From positions 37,439 through 101,438 of the forward strand of contig JAJQEO010000046.1 of NCBI GenBank assembly GCA_021201665.1: a stretch of DNA of 64,000 nucleotides, in the 5' to 3' direction. Source of the stretch: Lachnospiraceae bacterium (GTDB lineage Bacteria; Bacillota; Clostridia; Lachnospirales; Lachnospiraceae). Both the position numbers and the translations under genes were made by a program. This document shows positions 44,328 through 51,982 of the stretch, piece after piece; position 1 is the first letter of the stretch, and each line of letters opens with the position of its first letter. The notes below the pieces were generated by a model. The model was given only the letters and a program-made list of their open reading frames with translations. It was not told the origin of the DNA and searched no databases.

Positions 44328-45153
44328 ACTCGTCTCTGGGATCCAGGACGTCCCGCAGACTGTCTCCCAGAAGATTGAATACCACAACAGTTACCAGAAT
44401 CGCGAGACCCGGATACAGCATCATCCAGGGCGCCGCCAGCATATAACTCCGGCCTTCGCTCAGCATCAGACCCCATTCCGCCATCGGCGCCTGCGCGCCA
44501 AAGCCCAGGAACGAGAGTCCCGCCAGCTCCAGCATCATGCTTCCGATGTCAGTAAACGCCGTCACCAGCAACGTCGGCATGACATTCGGGAACAGGTAAA
44601 CGCTCAGGATATGCGGCGTAGTGGAACCGGTCACCCGCGCTGCCGCGATGTAATCGCAGTTTTTGATTTTCAGCACCAGAGAACGGGCCAGGCGTGCGTA
44701 TTTTGTCCAGCTCACAGCGGTAATCGCGATGACCGCATTTGTAATGCTTGCCCCCAGAATACCGGCGATGGCGATTGCCAGCACCATGCCCGGGAAAGAG
44801 ATCATCATATCCGCGATACGCATGATCACTGCATCCACCCAGCCGCCGAAATATCCAGCCAGAATGCCCAGCACCGATCCCACCACGAAAATGCACGCCA
44901 CCAGGATCAGTGCCGAAGACAAGGAGATCCGGCTTCCGAAAATCACTCTGGAAAAGAGATCCCGCCCCAGCTTGTCTGTGCCGAACCAGTGCGTCGAGCT
45001 CGGCGCCTGCAAAGCGTCCGTCAGCACCGCCTCATAGGGATCGTAAGGAGCGATATAGTCCGCGAAAACCGCGACCAGCGCGAGCACAACCGCCAGAATG
45101 GCGAACACCGTGAATGCCTTATGTTTTTTGATAAAGCCTGTTATCTTTTGCAT
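44326..45153 (-). CDS. Peptide/nickel-type ABC transporter permease, DppC-like
   Basis: 275 residues, about six membrane segments. HWFGTDKLGRDLFSRVIFGS is the DppC/NikC N-terminal signature, CDYIAAARVTGSTTPHILSV the cytoplasmic EAA loop, and LGDSLRDVLDPRDE the standard C-terminus. It lies 15 bp after the DppB-like gene. Confidence 0.92.
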   Translation of the reverse strand: MQKITGFIKKHKAFTVFAILAVVLALVAVFADYIAPYDPYEAVLTDALQAPSSTHWFGTDKLGRDLFSRVIFGSRISLSSALILVACIFVVGSVLGILAGYFGGWVDAVIMRIADMMISFPGMVLAIAIAGILGASITNAVIAITAVSWTKYARLARSLVLKIKNCDYIAAARVTGSTTPHILSVYLFPNVMPTLLVTAFTDIGSMMLELAGLSFLGFGAQAPMAEWGLMLSEGRSYMLAAPWMMLYPGLAILVTVVVFNLLGDSLRDVLDPRDE

Positions 45154-45168
45154 ATTCTGCCCCCTTCT

Positions 45169-46203
45169 TCAGCCCTTTTGTGAACCCGAAGTGCCGGACG
45201 CTGCGGCCATCTGATTTACATTCGCCTTTATCTTACCTGTCTCTTTTTTCGAAGAACGGGGAGCAGCCATATTGTTTCTCATACGCGGATCCACCAGATT
45301 ATACGAAAGATCCACCACCAGGTTAACAACCATATAGATCAGCGCGATCCACAGCACATAGCCCTGTATCAGCGGGTAATCCATCGACGAAATCGCCGAC
45401 ACCGCCAGGCTGCCAAGCCCCGGATAGGAGAAGATCACTTCCACCACCGCCGTGCCGCCCAGCAGCGAACCGAGGGACAGTCCCAGCATCGTGATCAGAG
45501 GAAGCAGCGAATTTGGAAACACATGCATCCACAGGATTTTGCTCTCTTTGATCCCGCGCGCCCGCGCTCCGGTCACATAGTCCTGATTCAGCTCCTCCAG
45601 CACCGCCGTGCGCACCTGACGCGCATATTTCGACGACATCGGAAAAGCCAGCGTCAGCGCCGGGAGGATCATCGGTTTGATCCCCGTGCCGATGGAGATG
45701 ACCGGCAGCCAGCCGAGCACCATTCCTATGTAGTAGGCAAGCAGCAGGCCGACCCAGAAGTTCGGCATCGATACGCCGAGAAACGTATACCCGCGAACGA
45801 TGTAGTCAAAAACACTTCCTTTATACACTGCAGAAATCATACCGAGCGGAACCGCGATCACCAGCATCATCGCCAGCGAAAGCAGCGCCAGCTTCAGCGT
45901 CGGCAGAAGCCTTGACGACAGAAGCGTCAGCACCGGCGTTTTCAGCGAGTAGGACGTGCCGAAATCCCCATGCAGGCATCCGGTCAGCCAGTTCCAGTAC
46001 TGTACAAGAAGCGGGTCATTCAGCCCCATCTCCTCTCTGGTCGCCTCCAGCACTGCCTCGCTCGGTATCGTGCCGTTGACCGCGTACATGGAGCGCACCG
46101 GGTCTCCGGGAGCCAGATACGTCAGCGCAAATGTCAGAAAACTGATTCCCACAAGCACAATCACAATCTGCAGGAGCCGTCCTCCGAGCTGCTTTTTACT
46201 CAT
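45169..46203 (-). CDS. Peptide/nickel-type ABC transporter permease, DppB-like
   Basis: 344 residues: IVLVGISFLTFALTYLAPGD is the classical DppB/NikB start; DYVTGARARGIKESKILWMH is the EAA loop; YSYNLVDPRMRN-type end is followed by an unusual 35-residue basic/Ala-rich tail (SSKKETGKIKANVNQMAAAS). First gene of the operon; its 400-nt leader contains tandem terminators and the cobalamin riboswitch. Confidence 0.9.
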   Translation of the reverse strand: MSKKQLGGRLLQIVIVLVGISFLTFALTYLAPGDPVRSMYAVNGTIPSEAVLEATREEMGLNDPLLVQYWNWLTGCLHGDFGTSYSLKTPVLTLLSSRLLPTLKLALLSLAMMLVIAVPLGMISAVYKGSVFDYIVRGYTFLGVSMPNFWVGLLLAYYIGMVLGWLPVISIGTGIKPMILPALTLAFPMSSKYARQVRTAVLEELNQDYVTGARARGIKESKILWMHVFPNSLLPLITMLGLSLGSLLGGTAVVEVIFSYPGLGSLAVSAISSMDYPLIQGYVLWIALIYMVVNLVVDLSYNLVDPRMRNNMAAPRSSKKETGKIKANVNQMAAASGTSGSQKG

Positions 46204-46400
46204 CGCTTTTCCCTCTTTTCATTAATGATCGGGCAGAGCCGGCAATTCGCCTCCGCCGCATGAAAATCAAGTAGAGGGACTTGTCCCCTACTCGCCTGCG
46301 CGGTTGCTGTGTGCCAGTGGCACACGTTTAGCCCACGCTTCGCATGGGATATGCCTCGCCGGGTGGCATCCCACGCTTCGCATGGGATATGCCTTGCCCG
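46204..46400. repeat. Hairpin-repeat cluster in the leader of the DppB-like gene
   Basis: Contains a CCAGTGG-apex hairpin (TGTGTGCCAGTGGCACACG at 46307-46325), two copies of cccacgcttcgcatggga and a gtaggggac/gtcccctac hairpin at 46271-46291. These repeats are shared with 5150-5270 and 47089-47245. Confidence 0.7.
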
Positions 46401-46411
46401 GCCCTGCGCAT

Positions 46412-46528
46412 AAAAAACGCGCCCCGTTTCAGGACGCATTTTAAGACTCTTATATTTGCAGCATGCGGCCATCGATTCCGCATTATCAATCGGAAATGAA
46501 AAAAGCGCCCGGCACGGGACGCACTTCC
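46412..46528 (-). terminator. Two tandem terminators of the cobalamin riboswitch
   Basis: On the minus strand GTGCGTCCCG-tgc-CGGGCGC followed by six T (46526-46499), and 75 bp later TGCGTCC-tgaaac-GGGGCGCG followed by six T (46438-46412). The two resemble each other closely. They lie between the B12 box and the first gene and form the expression platform. Confidence 0.75.
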
Positions 46529-46601
46529 ATTCCTGTTTTTGCATGCAAAAATAAGACAAATAAAAGCTTTTCCTATCCACCGTAAGAAGAAACCAATCCT
46601 C

Positions 46602-46858
46602 GGACGCAAGCAGTTCTCCTGACTTAAGATCAACGCCTTCTGCCGCCTTCCCACCAGGCAAACGCCTCGCAGTGACATACCACGCAGCATCTTTGATTCC
46701 AGTTTGTAACTGTTCAGTATCAGTTACCCTGTTTCTCAATATAAAAATGCTGCATTTTTAACAAAAGACTCCCTATCACAGTGACGGGATCGTACCGGAT
46801 TCTCACCGGTTTCTCTTTTAATCCCCGATTAGGGGGAACATGCATCCTCTATTCAGTT
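46602..46858 (-). ncRNA. Cobalamin riboswitch upstream of the Dpp-like operon
   Basis: Read 5'-3' on the minus strand: GAATAGAGGATGCATG, then AGAGAAACCGGTGAGAATCC, GGTACGATCCCGTCACTGTG and ATAGGGAGTC. Next comes a variable arm, GTCACTG...GGTGGGAAGGC, and finally the B12 box AAGTCAGGAGAACTGC (46625-46610). These are the conserved blocks of the cobalamin riboswitch in the right order. The variable arm carries an inserted TAACTG hairpin (46706-46727). The promoter is at 46881-46909. An open frame of 179 codons across this RNA is meaningless. Confidence 0.88.
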
Positions 46859-46880
46859 TTAAAATATCTAAGCTTCTGTC

Positions 46881-46909
46881 AGTTTAGCACTCTCAGTTTT
46901 ATTTGTCTA
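46881..46909 (-). promoter_or_regulatory. Promoter of the riboswitch transcript
   Basis: Minus strand TAGACA (46909-46904), 17-bp spacer, TAAACT (46886-46881), about 20 bp upstream of the first conserved riboswitch block. Confidence 0.6.
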
Positions 46910-46939
46910 CAGAAAAAATGAAAAAAATGTAAAAATCGA

Positions 46940-46969
46940 TTGACAGTTTTCCTGCTCCTCCTTTATAAT
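46940..46969 (+). promoter_or_regulatory. Sigma-A promoter of the P-type ATPase gene
   Basis: TTGACA (46940-46945), 18-bp spacer, TATAAT (46964-46969): both hexamers are perfect. The leader to the gene is about 400 nt and is full of hairpin repeats (47089-47245). Fully divergent from the riboswitch promoter. Confidence 0.85.
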
Positions 46970-47088
46970 GCCAGTAAATCCACCCATCGAAATCAAATTT
47001 CATTTTAAATTATCTAAGCGGTCATCGCTCTCTGCGATGACTTATTTTCGTATTAACAGTTCAGAACAGCATCGAAACGGAAAAACAG

Positions 47089-47245
47089 GCGCTGAGTGCC
47101 AGTGGCACTCGTTTAGCGCCGACTGGAGCGGCAGCGGAGATGTGCAGATTTATCTGCTAAAGTCTGTATTTCCATTTCGGGATGGGCGGGCGCTGATCGT
47201 CCAGTGGACGATCGATTAGCGCCGACCGAAGTGGAACGGAGACGC
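47089..47245. repeat. Two CCAGTGG-apex palindromes with compensating arms
   Basis: Copy one, 47089-47120: outer arms GGCGCT/AGCGCC, inner stem GAGTGCCAGTGGCACTC. Copy two, 47189-47223: same outer arms, inner stem ATCGTCCAGTGGACGAT. Both are followed by a tail cgac(t/c)g(g/a)ag(c/t)ggNNNcggaga. Relatives at 5200-5232 (GGTCC/GGACC arms), 5241-5269 and 46307-46325 keep the CCAGTGG apex while the arms change together. Confidence 0.8.
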
Positions 47246-47375
47246 CCAGCGAGCCTCAGACATATGACGCGTAAGCGGAATATAGCCTGCGCAGCAGGCG
47301 GTCTGTGGCATGCTGTTCTGAAGCAAACAAAAATCACATAAACTCATATACCACACAGGAAAAGGAGAATCCGTT

Positions 47376-50189
47376 ATGAGTAAAAAAGAGCTTCTCCATG
47401 AAGAAGAACCCTGCGGATGCAGACATGATCACGATCATAAACACGAAGAACCTGACGAGTGCGGATGCGGACACGACCATGAGCATGAGCATCACCACGA
47501 GGATCACGATGAGTGCGGATGCGGACACGACCATGAGCATGAGCATCACCACGAGGATCACGATGAATGCGGATGCGGACATGAACATCATCATACGGAG
47601 GGTCACCCGGACGACTGCGAGTGCGAGCTCTGCCATCCGCATGAGGATTACTGCGATGTCTGCGGGCAGAGCCTCTCGAACTGCACCTGCCGGATGCCGG
47701 ATGAAGACTGCGTAAAGAAAGTCTACCTGCTGGAAAACTTAGGCTGCGCAAACTGTGCCGCCAAGATGGAAAAAAAGATCAAAGAACTGCCAGGCGTGAC
47801 CTACGCGACCATCACCTACACGACAAAACAGCTGCGGCTTTCTGCGAAGGATCCGGACGCACTTCTGCCGCAGATTCAGACGATCTGCTCCGCCATTGAA
47901 TCTGAAGTAAAGGTCGTGCCGCGTACAAAATCCCAGGGAACCCTGGTCACCCGTACCTATACGGTGGAAAATTTAGGCTGCGCAAACTGTGCCGCTAAAA
48001 TGGAAAAACGCATCAATGAACTGGACGGCATCACGACCGCAACGCTTACCTTCGCGACAAAGCAGCTGCGGGTAAGCGGAAAAAATCCGGACGGTCTGTT
48101 TGAGGAAATGCAGAGGATATGCAGCACCATCGAATCTGAAGTAAAGCTGGTACCCAAAGACACGCGTCCGAAGAGTAAGGATACATTAAATGTCAATGAA
48201 ATTCTGCCGGAAGCGCGCCGGATGGAACCACCATTCGAGCTTTCCGACAATATGAAAACCCTGCTTGGCATCGGGCTGGGAGCGGTGCTGTTCATTTTAG
48301 GCGAAGTACTGGAACACCGGGGGATGGATACCGCTTCCCTGATTGTACTGCTGGTCGGCTACGTAGTACTCGGCGGACGCATCGTACTCACCGCCGTGAA
48401 GAATCTGCTGAAGGGACAGGTTTTTGATGAGAATTTCCTGATGAGCATCGCCACGCTCGGAGCGTTCGCGATCCAGGAATACCCGGAAGCGGTCGGCGTC
48501 ATGCTCTTCTACCGCATCGGGGAATATTTTGAACACATCGCCGTGGAAAAGAGCCGCGGGCAGATCATGGACGCAGTCGATATGCGCCCGGAGGTCGTCA
48601 ATCTTGTAGTCGGTGAGGATGTACGCGTCATTAACGCGGAGGACGCCAACGTTGGCGATATCCTGCTGATCCGTCCGGGCGACCGCATTCCGCTGGACGG
48701 CGTGATCGTGGAAGGCGAGACCCGTCTGGATACCTCGCCCGTCACCGGTGAGCCTGTTCCGGTAAAAGCCAGCTACGGCGACGAGGTCATCTCCGGCTGC
48801 GTGAATACTTCCGGCGTTCTGAAAATCCGCGTGGAAAAAATTCTGGAAGAATCCATGGTCACCCGTATCCTCGATTCCGTGGAAAACGCGGCGGCCAGCA
48901 AGCCGAAGATCGACCGCTTTATCACGCGGTTCGCGAGAATCTATACCCCGGTCGTCGTGATCCTGGCTCTGGCAACAGCCATCATCCCATCCCTGGTAAC
49001 CGGCAACTGGTATTATTATGTCTACACGGCACTGACCTTCCTCGTCATGAGCTGCCCGTGCGCGCTCGTTTTGAGTGTCCCACTGGCCTTCTTCTCCGGC
49101 ATCGGCGCCGGTTCAAAGCGCGGTATCCTTTTCAAAGGCGGTGTCGCCCTGGAAGCCATGCGAAATGTCGACGCAGTCGTGATGGACAAGACCGGCACCA
49201 TCACAAAAGGCAACTTTGTCGTGCAGCGCGCGGTGCCTGCCGCCTCTGATGTCTCACAGATGGAAACGCCCCCTCGCTCGGGCTCGGGGGCAAGTCGCGC
49301 CGCTCATGCAGAAAATGCTCCGCATTTGAGCGGCGCTGATGAGCTCCTTTCGCTCTGCGCAAGCTGCGAGCTGACCAGCACCCACCCGATCGGCGTGAGC
49401 ATCTTAAACGCGGCAAACGAGCAGAAAATCAGCTATGCGCGGCCGGTCAAAGTAGAAGAGATTGCCGGACATGGCATCCGCGCAGTAATCCCTGTGGCGG
49501 GCAACGCTTCCGCGATGTGCACGGTTCTCTGCGGCAACCGCAAGCTGATGGAAAAATACGGTGTTTCGCTTGAAAACTATGAAAAGAAAGGCTTCGGCAC
49601 GGAGGTGCTCGCCGCGAAGGACGGCGTCTTTATCGGCCATCTGGTCATCTCCGACACCATCAAGGAGGACGCGAAATCCGCGATCTCCCAGATCAAATCT
49701 CTCGGTATTGAGACCGTCATGCTGACCGGCGACGCGGAGGATTCCGCCCAGGCAGTCGCGGACGCGACCGGCATCGACGAGGTACACGCGAAGCTGCTGC
49801 CGCAGGATAAGCTCACCGAGCTGATCCAGGTGCGGAATTCGCACGGCTCCGTCATGTTCGTCGGCGACGGCATCAACGACGCGCCGGTACTCGCGGGCGC
49901 GGACGTCGGAGCGGCCATGGGAAGCGGCGCGGACGCGGCCATTGAGGCGGCGGATGTGGTATTCATGACCTCCAGCATGGAAGCCATCCCGCAGTCACTC
50001 GCCATCGCGCGGGCGACCAGCGCCATCGCGTGGCAAAATGTCGTCTTCGCGCTCGTCATCAAGGTGCTTGTCATGATCCTCGGCCTGTGCGGCTTCGCCT
50101 CCATGTGGATGGCCGTGTTCGCCGACACCGGCGTGGCCATGCTCTGCGTGCTGAACTCGATCCGGGTGCTTTATAAGAAGAAAATCTGA
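47376..50189 (+). CDS. Heavy-metal P1B-type ATPase, Zn/Cd exporter type, with His-rich tail
   Basis: 937 residues. Residues 8-75 are a His/Asp/Glu/Cys tail with an 18-residue unit DECGCGHDHEHEHHHEDH. Two HMA domains follow, each with GCANCAAK (near 123 and 202). Then the membrane domain with SCPCALVLS (about 558), DKTGTITKG (about 603), STHPIG, TGDAEDSAQAV and GDGINDAPVL. CPC, the Lys in ALVIKVLVM and the Asp in FADTGVAM fit the P1B-2 (Zn/Cd/Pb) class. Between DKTGT and HP an extra segment of about 25 residues is encoded by inserted palindromes (49259-49345). Perfect promoter at 46940. It exports divalent metal at the cytoplasmic membrane. Confidence 0.92.
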   Translation: MSKKELLHEEEPCGCRHDHDHKHEEPDECGCGHDHEHEHHHEDHDECGCGHDHEHEHHHEDHDECGCGHEHHHTEGHPDDCECELCHPHEDYCDVCGQSLSNCTCRMPDEDCVKKVYLLENLGCANCAAKMEKKIKELPGVTYATITYTTKQLRLSAKDPDALLPQIQTICSAIESEVKVVPRTKSQGTLVTRTYTVENLGCANCAAKMEKRINELDGITTATLTFATKQLRVSGKNPDGLFEEMQRICSTIESEVKLVPKDTRPKSKDTLNVNEILPEARRMEPPFELSDNMKTLLGIGLGAVLFILGEVLEHRGMDTASLIVLLVGYVVLGGRIVLTAVKNLLKGQVFDENFLMSIATLGAFAIQEYPEAVGVMLFYRIGEYFEHIAVEKSRGQIMDAVDMRPEVVNLVVGEDVRVINAEDANVGDILLIRPGDRIPLDGVIVEGETRLDTSPVTGEPVPVKASYGDEVISGCVNTSGVLKIRVEKILEESMVTRILDSVENAAASKPKIDRFITRFARIYTPVVVILALATAIIPSLVTGNWYYYVYTALTFLVMSCPCALVLSVPLAFFSGIGAGSKRGILFKGGVALEAMRNVDAVVMDKTGTITKGNFVVQRAVPAASDVSQMETPPRSGSGASRAAHAENAPHLSGADELLSLCASCELTSTHPIGVSILNAANEQKISYARPVKVEEIAGHGIRAVIPVAGNASAMCTVLCGNRKLMEKYGVSLENYEKKGFGTEVLAAKDGVFIGHLVISDTIKEDAKSAISQIKSLGIETVMLTGDAEDSAQAVADATGIDEVHAKLLPQDKLTELIQVRNSHGSVMFVGDGINDAPVLAGADVGAAMGSGADAAIEAADVVFMTSSMEAIPQSLAIARATSAIAWQNVVFALVIKVLVMILGLCGFASMWMAVFADTGVAMLCVLNSIRVLYKKKI
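47457..47606 (+). repeat. 54-bp coding tandem repeat of the His-rich tail
   Basis: Two nearly identical 54-bp units and a partial third encode DECGCGHDHEHEHHHEDH twice and then DECGCGHEHHH. Near-identity at the DNA level, including wobble positions, indicates recent duplication and likely length variation between strains. Confidence 0.85.
49259..49345 (+). repeat. In-frame palindromic insertion in the P-type ATPase gene
   Basis: Two hairpins back to back: gcccccgagc/gctcgggggc-type arms at about 49268-49291, and GCGCCGCTCAtGC / GCatttGAGCGGCGC at about 49298-49338. They encode ETPPRSGSGASRAAHAENAP, a low-complexity segment not found at this place in the family. The frame is kept. Confidence 0.65.
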
Positions 50190-50506
50190 TTTGGCAGATA
50201 CCCGGAGGCGAAGAACGGAACTGCTCTCTTCTCAATCCGCAAGTATGGAAGAACCAGTGCGGCTATTTGCCCAATCCATGGGGCCGGGAGAGTCGGGCAA
50301 TCGGATAGGGGAACGCCATTCTCCCCTATCCAGAGTTCTCGGTTTGCTTCGCAAATCGGAACATACGCTTTGACGGGCCGCGTCCAATGCTATAAGGATT
50401 GCCGACAGGAGGATTCTTATGGGGCGGGAGTAAGCTGGAATAATGCCCTCATGCGGATCGTGTATATCAAAAAATTACATAATAATGAAACAAATGAGGA
50501 ATTCAT
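50190..50506 (+). terminator. Gene-free interval with terminator-like hairpins
   Basis: GGATAGGGGA / TCCCCTATCC (50303-50331) has the same stem as the terminator at 18073, but no T-run; a CGGTTTGC-ttc-GCAAATCG hairpin follows (50340-50358). No gene is visible in the 317 bp. Confidence 0.5.
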
Positions 50507-51463
50507 ATGCCTATGAAAACAGGTATGATCTACGGCGGCCTGACTGCCGCCCCATGCACAAAAGTACAGGGCTTCGTCCCGCTCGGTCCATCCGGCGAGA
50601 CGATTCCCGCAACGCTGATCAACGGTGTCGGCGAAGGCAGGACTGTCCTCGTCTCCTCCGGCATCCATGGGAGCGAATATCCCGGCATACTCACCGCCAT
50701 AGAGCTGGCGAAGGAACTCACCCCGGAGCAGATAAGCGGCCAGCTGATCCTTTTCCATCCGGTCAATACTGCGGCATTTTATGATCGACGCAGCTACATC
50801 AACCCGATTGTCGGCGAAAACCTGAACCGGCTCTATCCAGGCTCGCCGGACGGCTCCATGGCCGAACAGGTCGCATGGTATATGGGTGAGGAATACCACA
50901 AGAGGGTCGATTTTGTCATCGACCTTCACGGAGGCGACATACCGGAAACCCTGCCGCCCTACGTGTATGCCCCCGGCGTCGGAGATCCGGATGTCCTGAA
51001 AGCGTCCATGGAGGCGGCACTTCTGGTAAATGCCGACTATCTGGTAAAATCAAAATCCACCACCGGCTTTTACAACTCCTGCGCCATCCAGGGAACACCG
51101 GCCATTCTGATTGAACGCGGAAGCCAGGGTATCTGGAGCCGTGACGAAGTCGATACCTACAAGGCAGATGTGAAAAATCTGCTCGTACATCTGGGAATTC
51201 TGAATGGTGCCATAAGACAGCCTTCAAAAAAAGCTTATGTTCTCACAAATGTCGTCTTTCTCGACGCCCCCGTTTCCGGCTGTTGGCTGCCGGAAGTCAC
51301 TTTGGGCGAACACGTAAAAAAAGGCCAGCGTCTTGGTATTATCACTGACCTGTTCGGAAGCACGCTCACGGAAATCCGCGCAGAATTCGACAGCATCATT
51401 ATCAGCTTTGCGGTTTCCCTCGGTATAAAGGAGAGGGATCAGCTGATTACGTACGGGATTTAG
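50507..51463 (+). CDS. Succinylglutamate desuccinylase/aspartoacylase-family zinc hydrolase
   Basis: 318 residues, no signal peptide. Zinc ligands are visible as SSGIHGSEYPG (His and Glu) and the His in VIDLHGGDIP; NENLNRLYPG-type arginine region is GENLNRLYPGSPDG. The C-terminal beta domain (VFLDAPVSGCWLPEVTLGEH) is typical of the M14-like deacylase group. GAGGA lies six bases before ATG. It would hydrolyse an N-acyl amino acid or small amide; the substrate is not readable, and it has no co-directional partner. Confidence 0.82.
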   Translation: MPMKTGMIYGGLTAAPCTKVQGFVPLGPSGETIPATLINGVGEGRTVLVSSGIHGSEYPGILTAIELAKELTPEQISGQLILFHPVNTAAFYDRRSYINPIVGENLNRLYPGSPDGSMAEQVAWYMGEEYHKRVDFVIDLHGGDIPETLPPYVYAPGVGDPDVLKASMEAALLVNADYLVKSKSTTGFYNSCAIQGTPAILIERGSQGIWSRDEVDTYKADVKNLLVHLGILNGAIRQPSKKAYVLTNVVFLDAPVSGCWLPEVTLGEHVKKGQRLGIITDLFGSTLTEIRAEFDSIIISFAVSLGIKERDQLITYGI

Positions 51464-51657
51464 TATGCGCCGATGATTACCGTGTACAGATTGCCGTCCA
51501 GATACAGCTTCCGCACTTCTTTTGTCCGATAGCCGAACACCTTCACCAAAGAGATGCCAAACGCCGCTCCGGTCAGCCCTCCCGCGAAGGTCACCAGCAC
51601 CGGAAGCGTAATGTAGTGGCAAATCAGATCCCGCCGCTTCGCCCCTGGATGACACAC
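51460..51657 (-). pseudogene. FtsX-like ABC permease fragment
   Basis: 65 residues: GAKRRDLICHYITLPVLVTF, AGGLTGAAFGISLVKVFGYR. 'GxKRxDLLxHYxxLPVLVTxxGG' is the juxtamembrane and first helix of a repeat in FtsX-like (MacB-type) permeases of about 1000 residues. Both ends are cut off. It overlaps the stop codon of the hydrolase gene by 4 bp. Confidence 0.45.
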
Positions 51658-51982
51658 ATTTCCCCCTTCTCAAGATCCGTGGAAATGCCTTTGCCTCAAT
51701 TGAAAGCCTGCCCATTTAAAATGTGCTTCGCAGCAGGTCACAAGTTTTGCTCTACAGCAAAACTTATAACAAGGCATGGGCAGGCTTATGCCTTATAATT
51801 TATCGTTTTACGACATTTTTTGTCGATTGTAATTCTGCGTTTTATGGCAATTATTGTCGATTGTATTATTGCGTTTTATGGCTATTATTGTCGATTGTAT
51901 TATTGCGTTTTATGGCTATTTTTATGTAAAAGAGGCTTGCGTATTATCGGGTATTGTGTTATTCTGGATGGGGTGAGAAACG
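51658..51982. repeat. Long inverted repeat and 34-bp tandem repeats before the AAA_14 gene
   Basis: AGCCTGCCCAT (about 51708-51718) and ATGGGCAGGCT (about 51776-51786) enclose a hairpin agttttgct-ctac-agcaaaact. Then three 34-bp units starting with gtcgattgta follow at 51822, 51856 and 51890. They end 60 bp before the ATPase start, so they lie in its promoter or leader. No gene in the 325 bp. Confidence 0.75.

Noticed and set aside
42584..45183. Long plus-strand frames (405 and 412 codons)
   Set aside because: Antisense to the family 5 binding protein and DppC-like permease; the second also crosses repeats.
46200..46739. 179-codon minus-strand frame before the DppB-like gene
   Set aside because: It runs through the B12 box, tandem terminators and hairpin repeats; the DNA is explained by the riboswitch.
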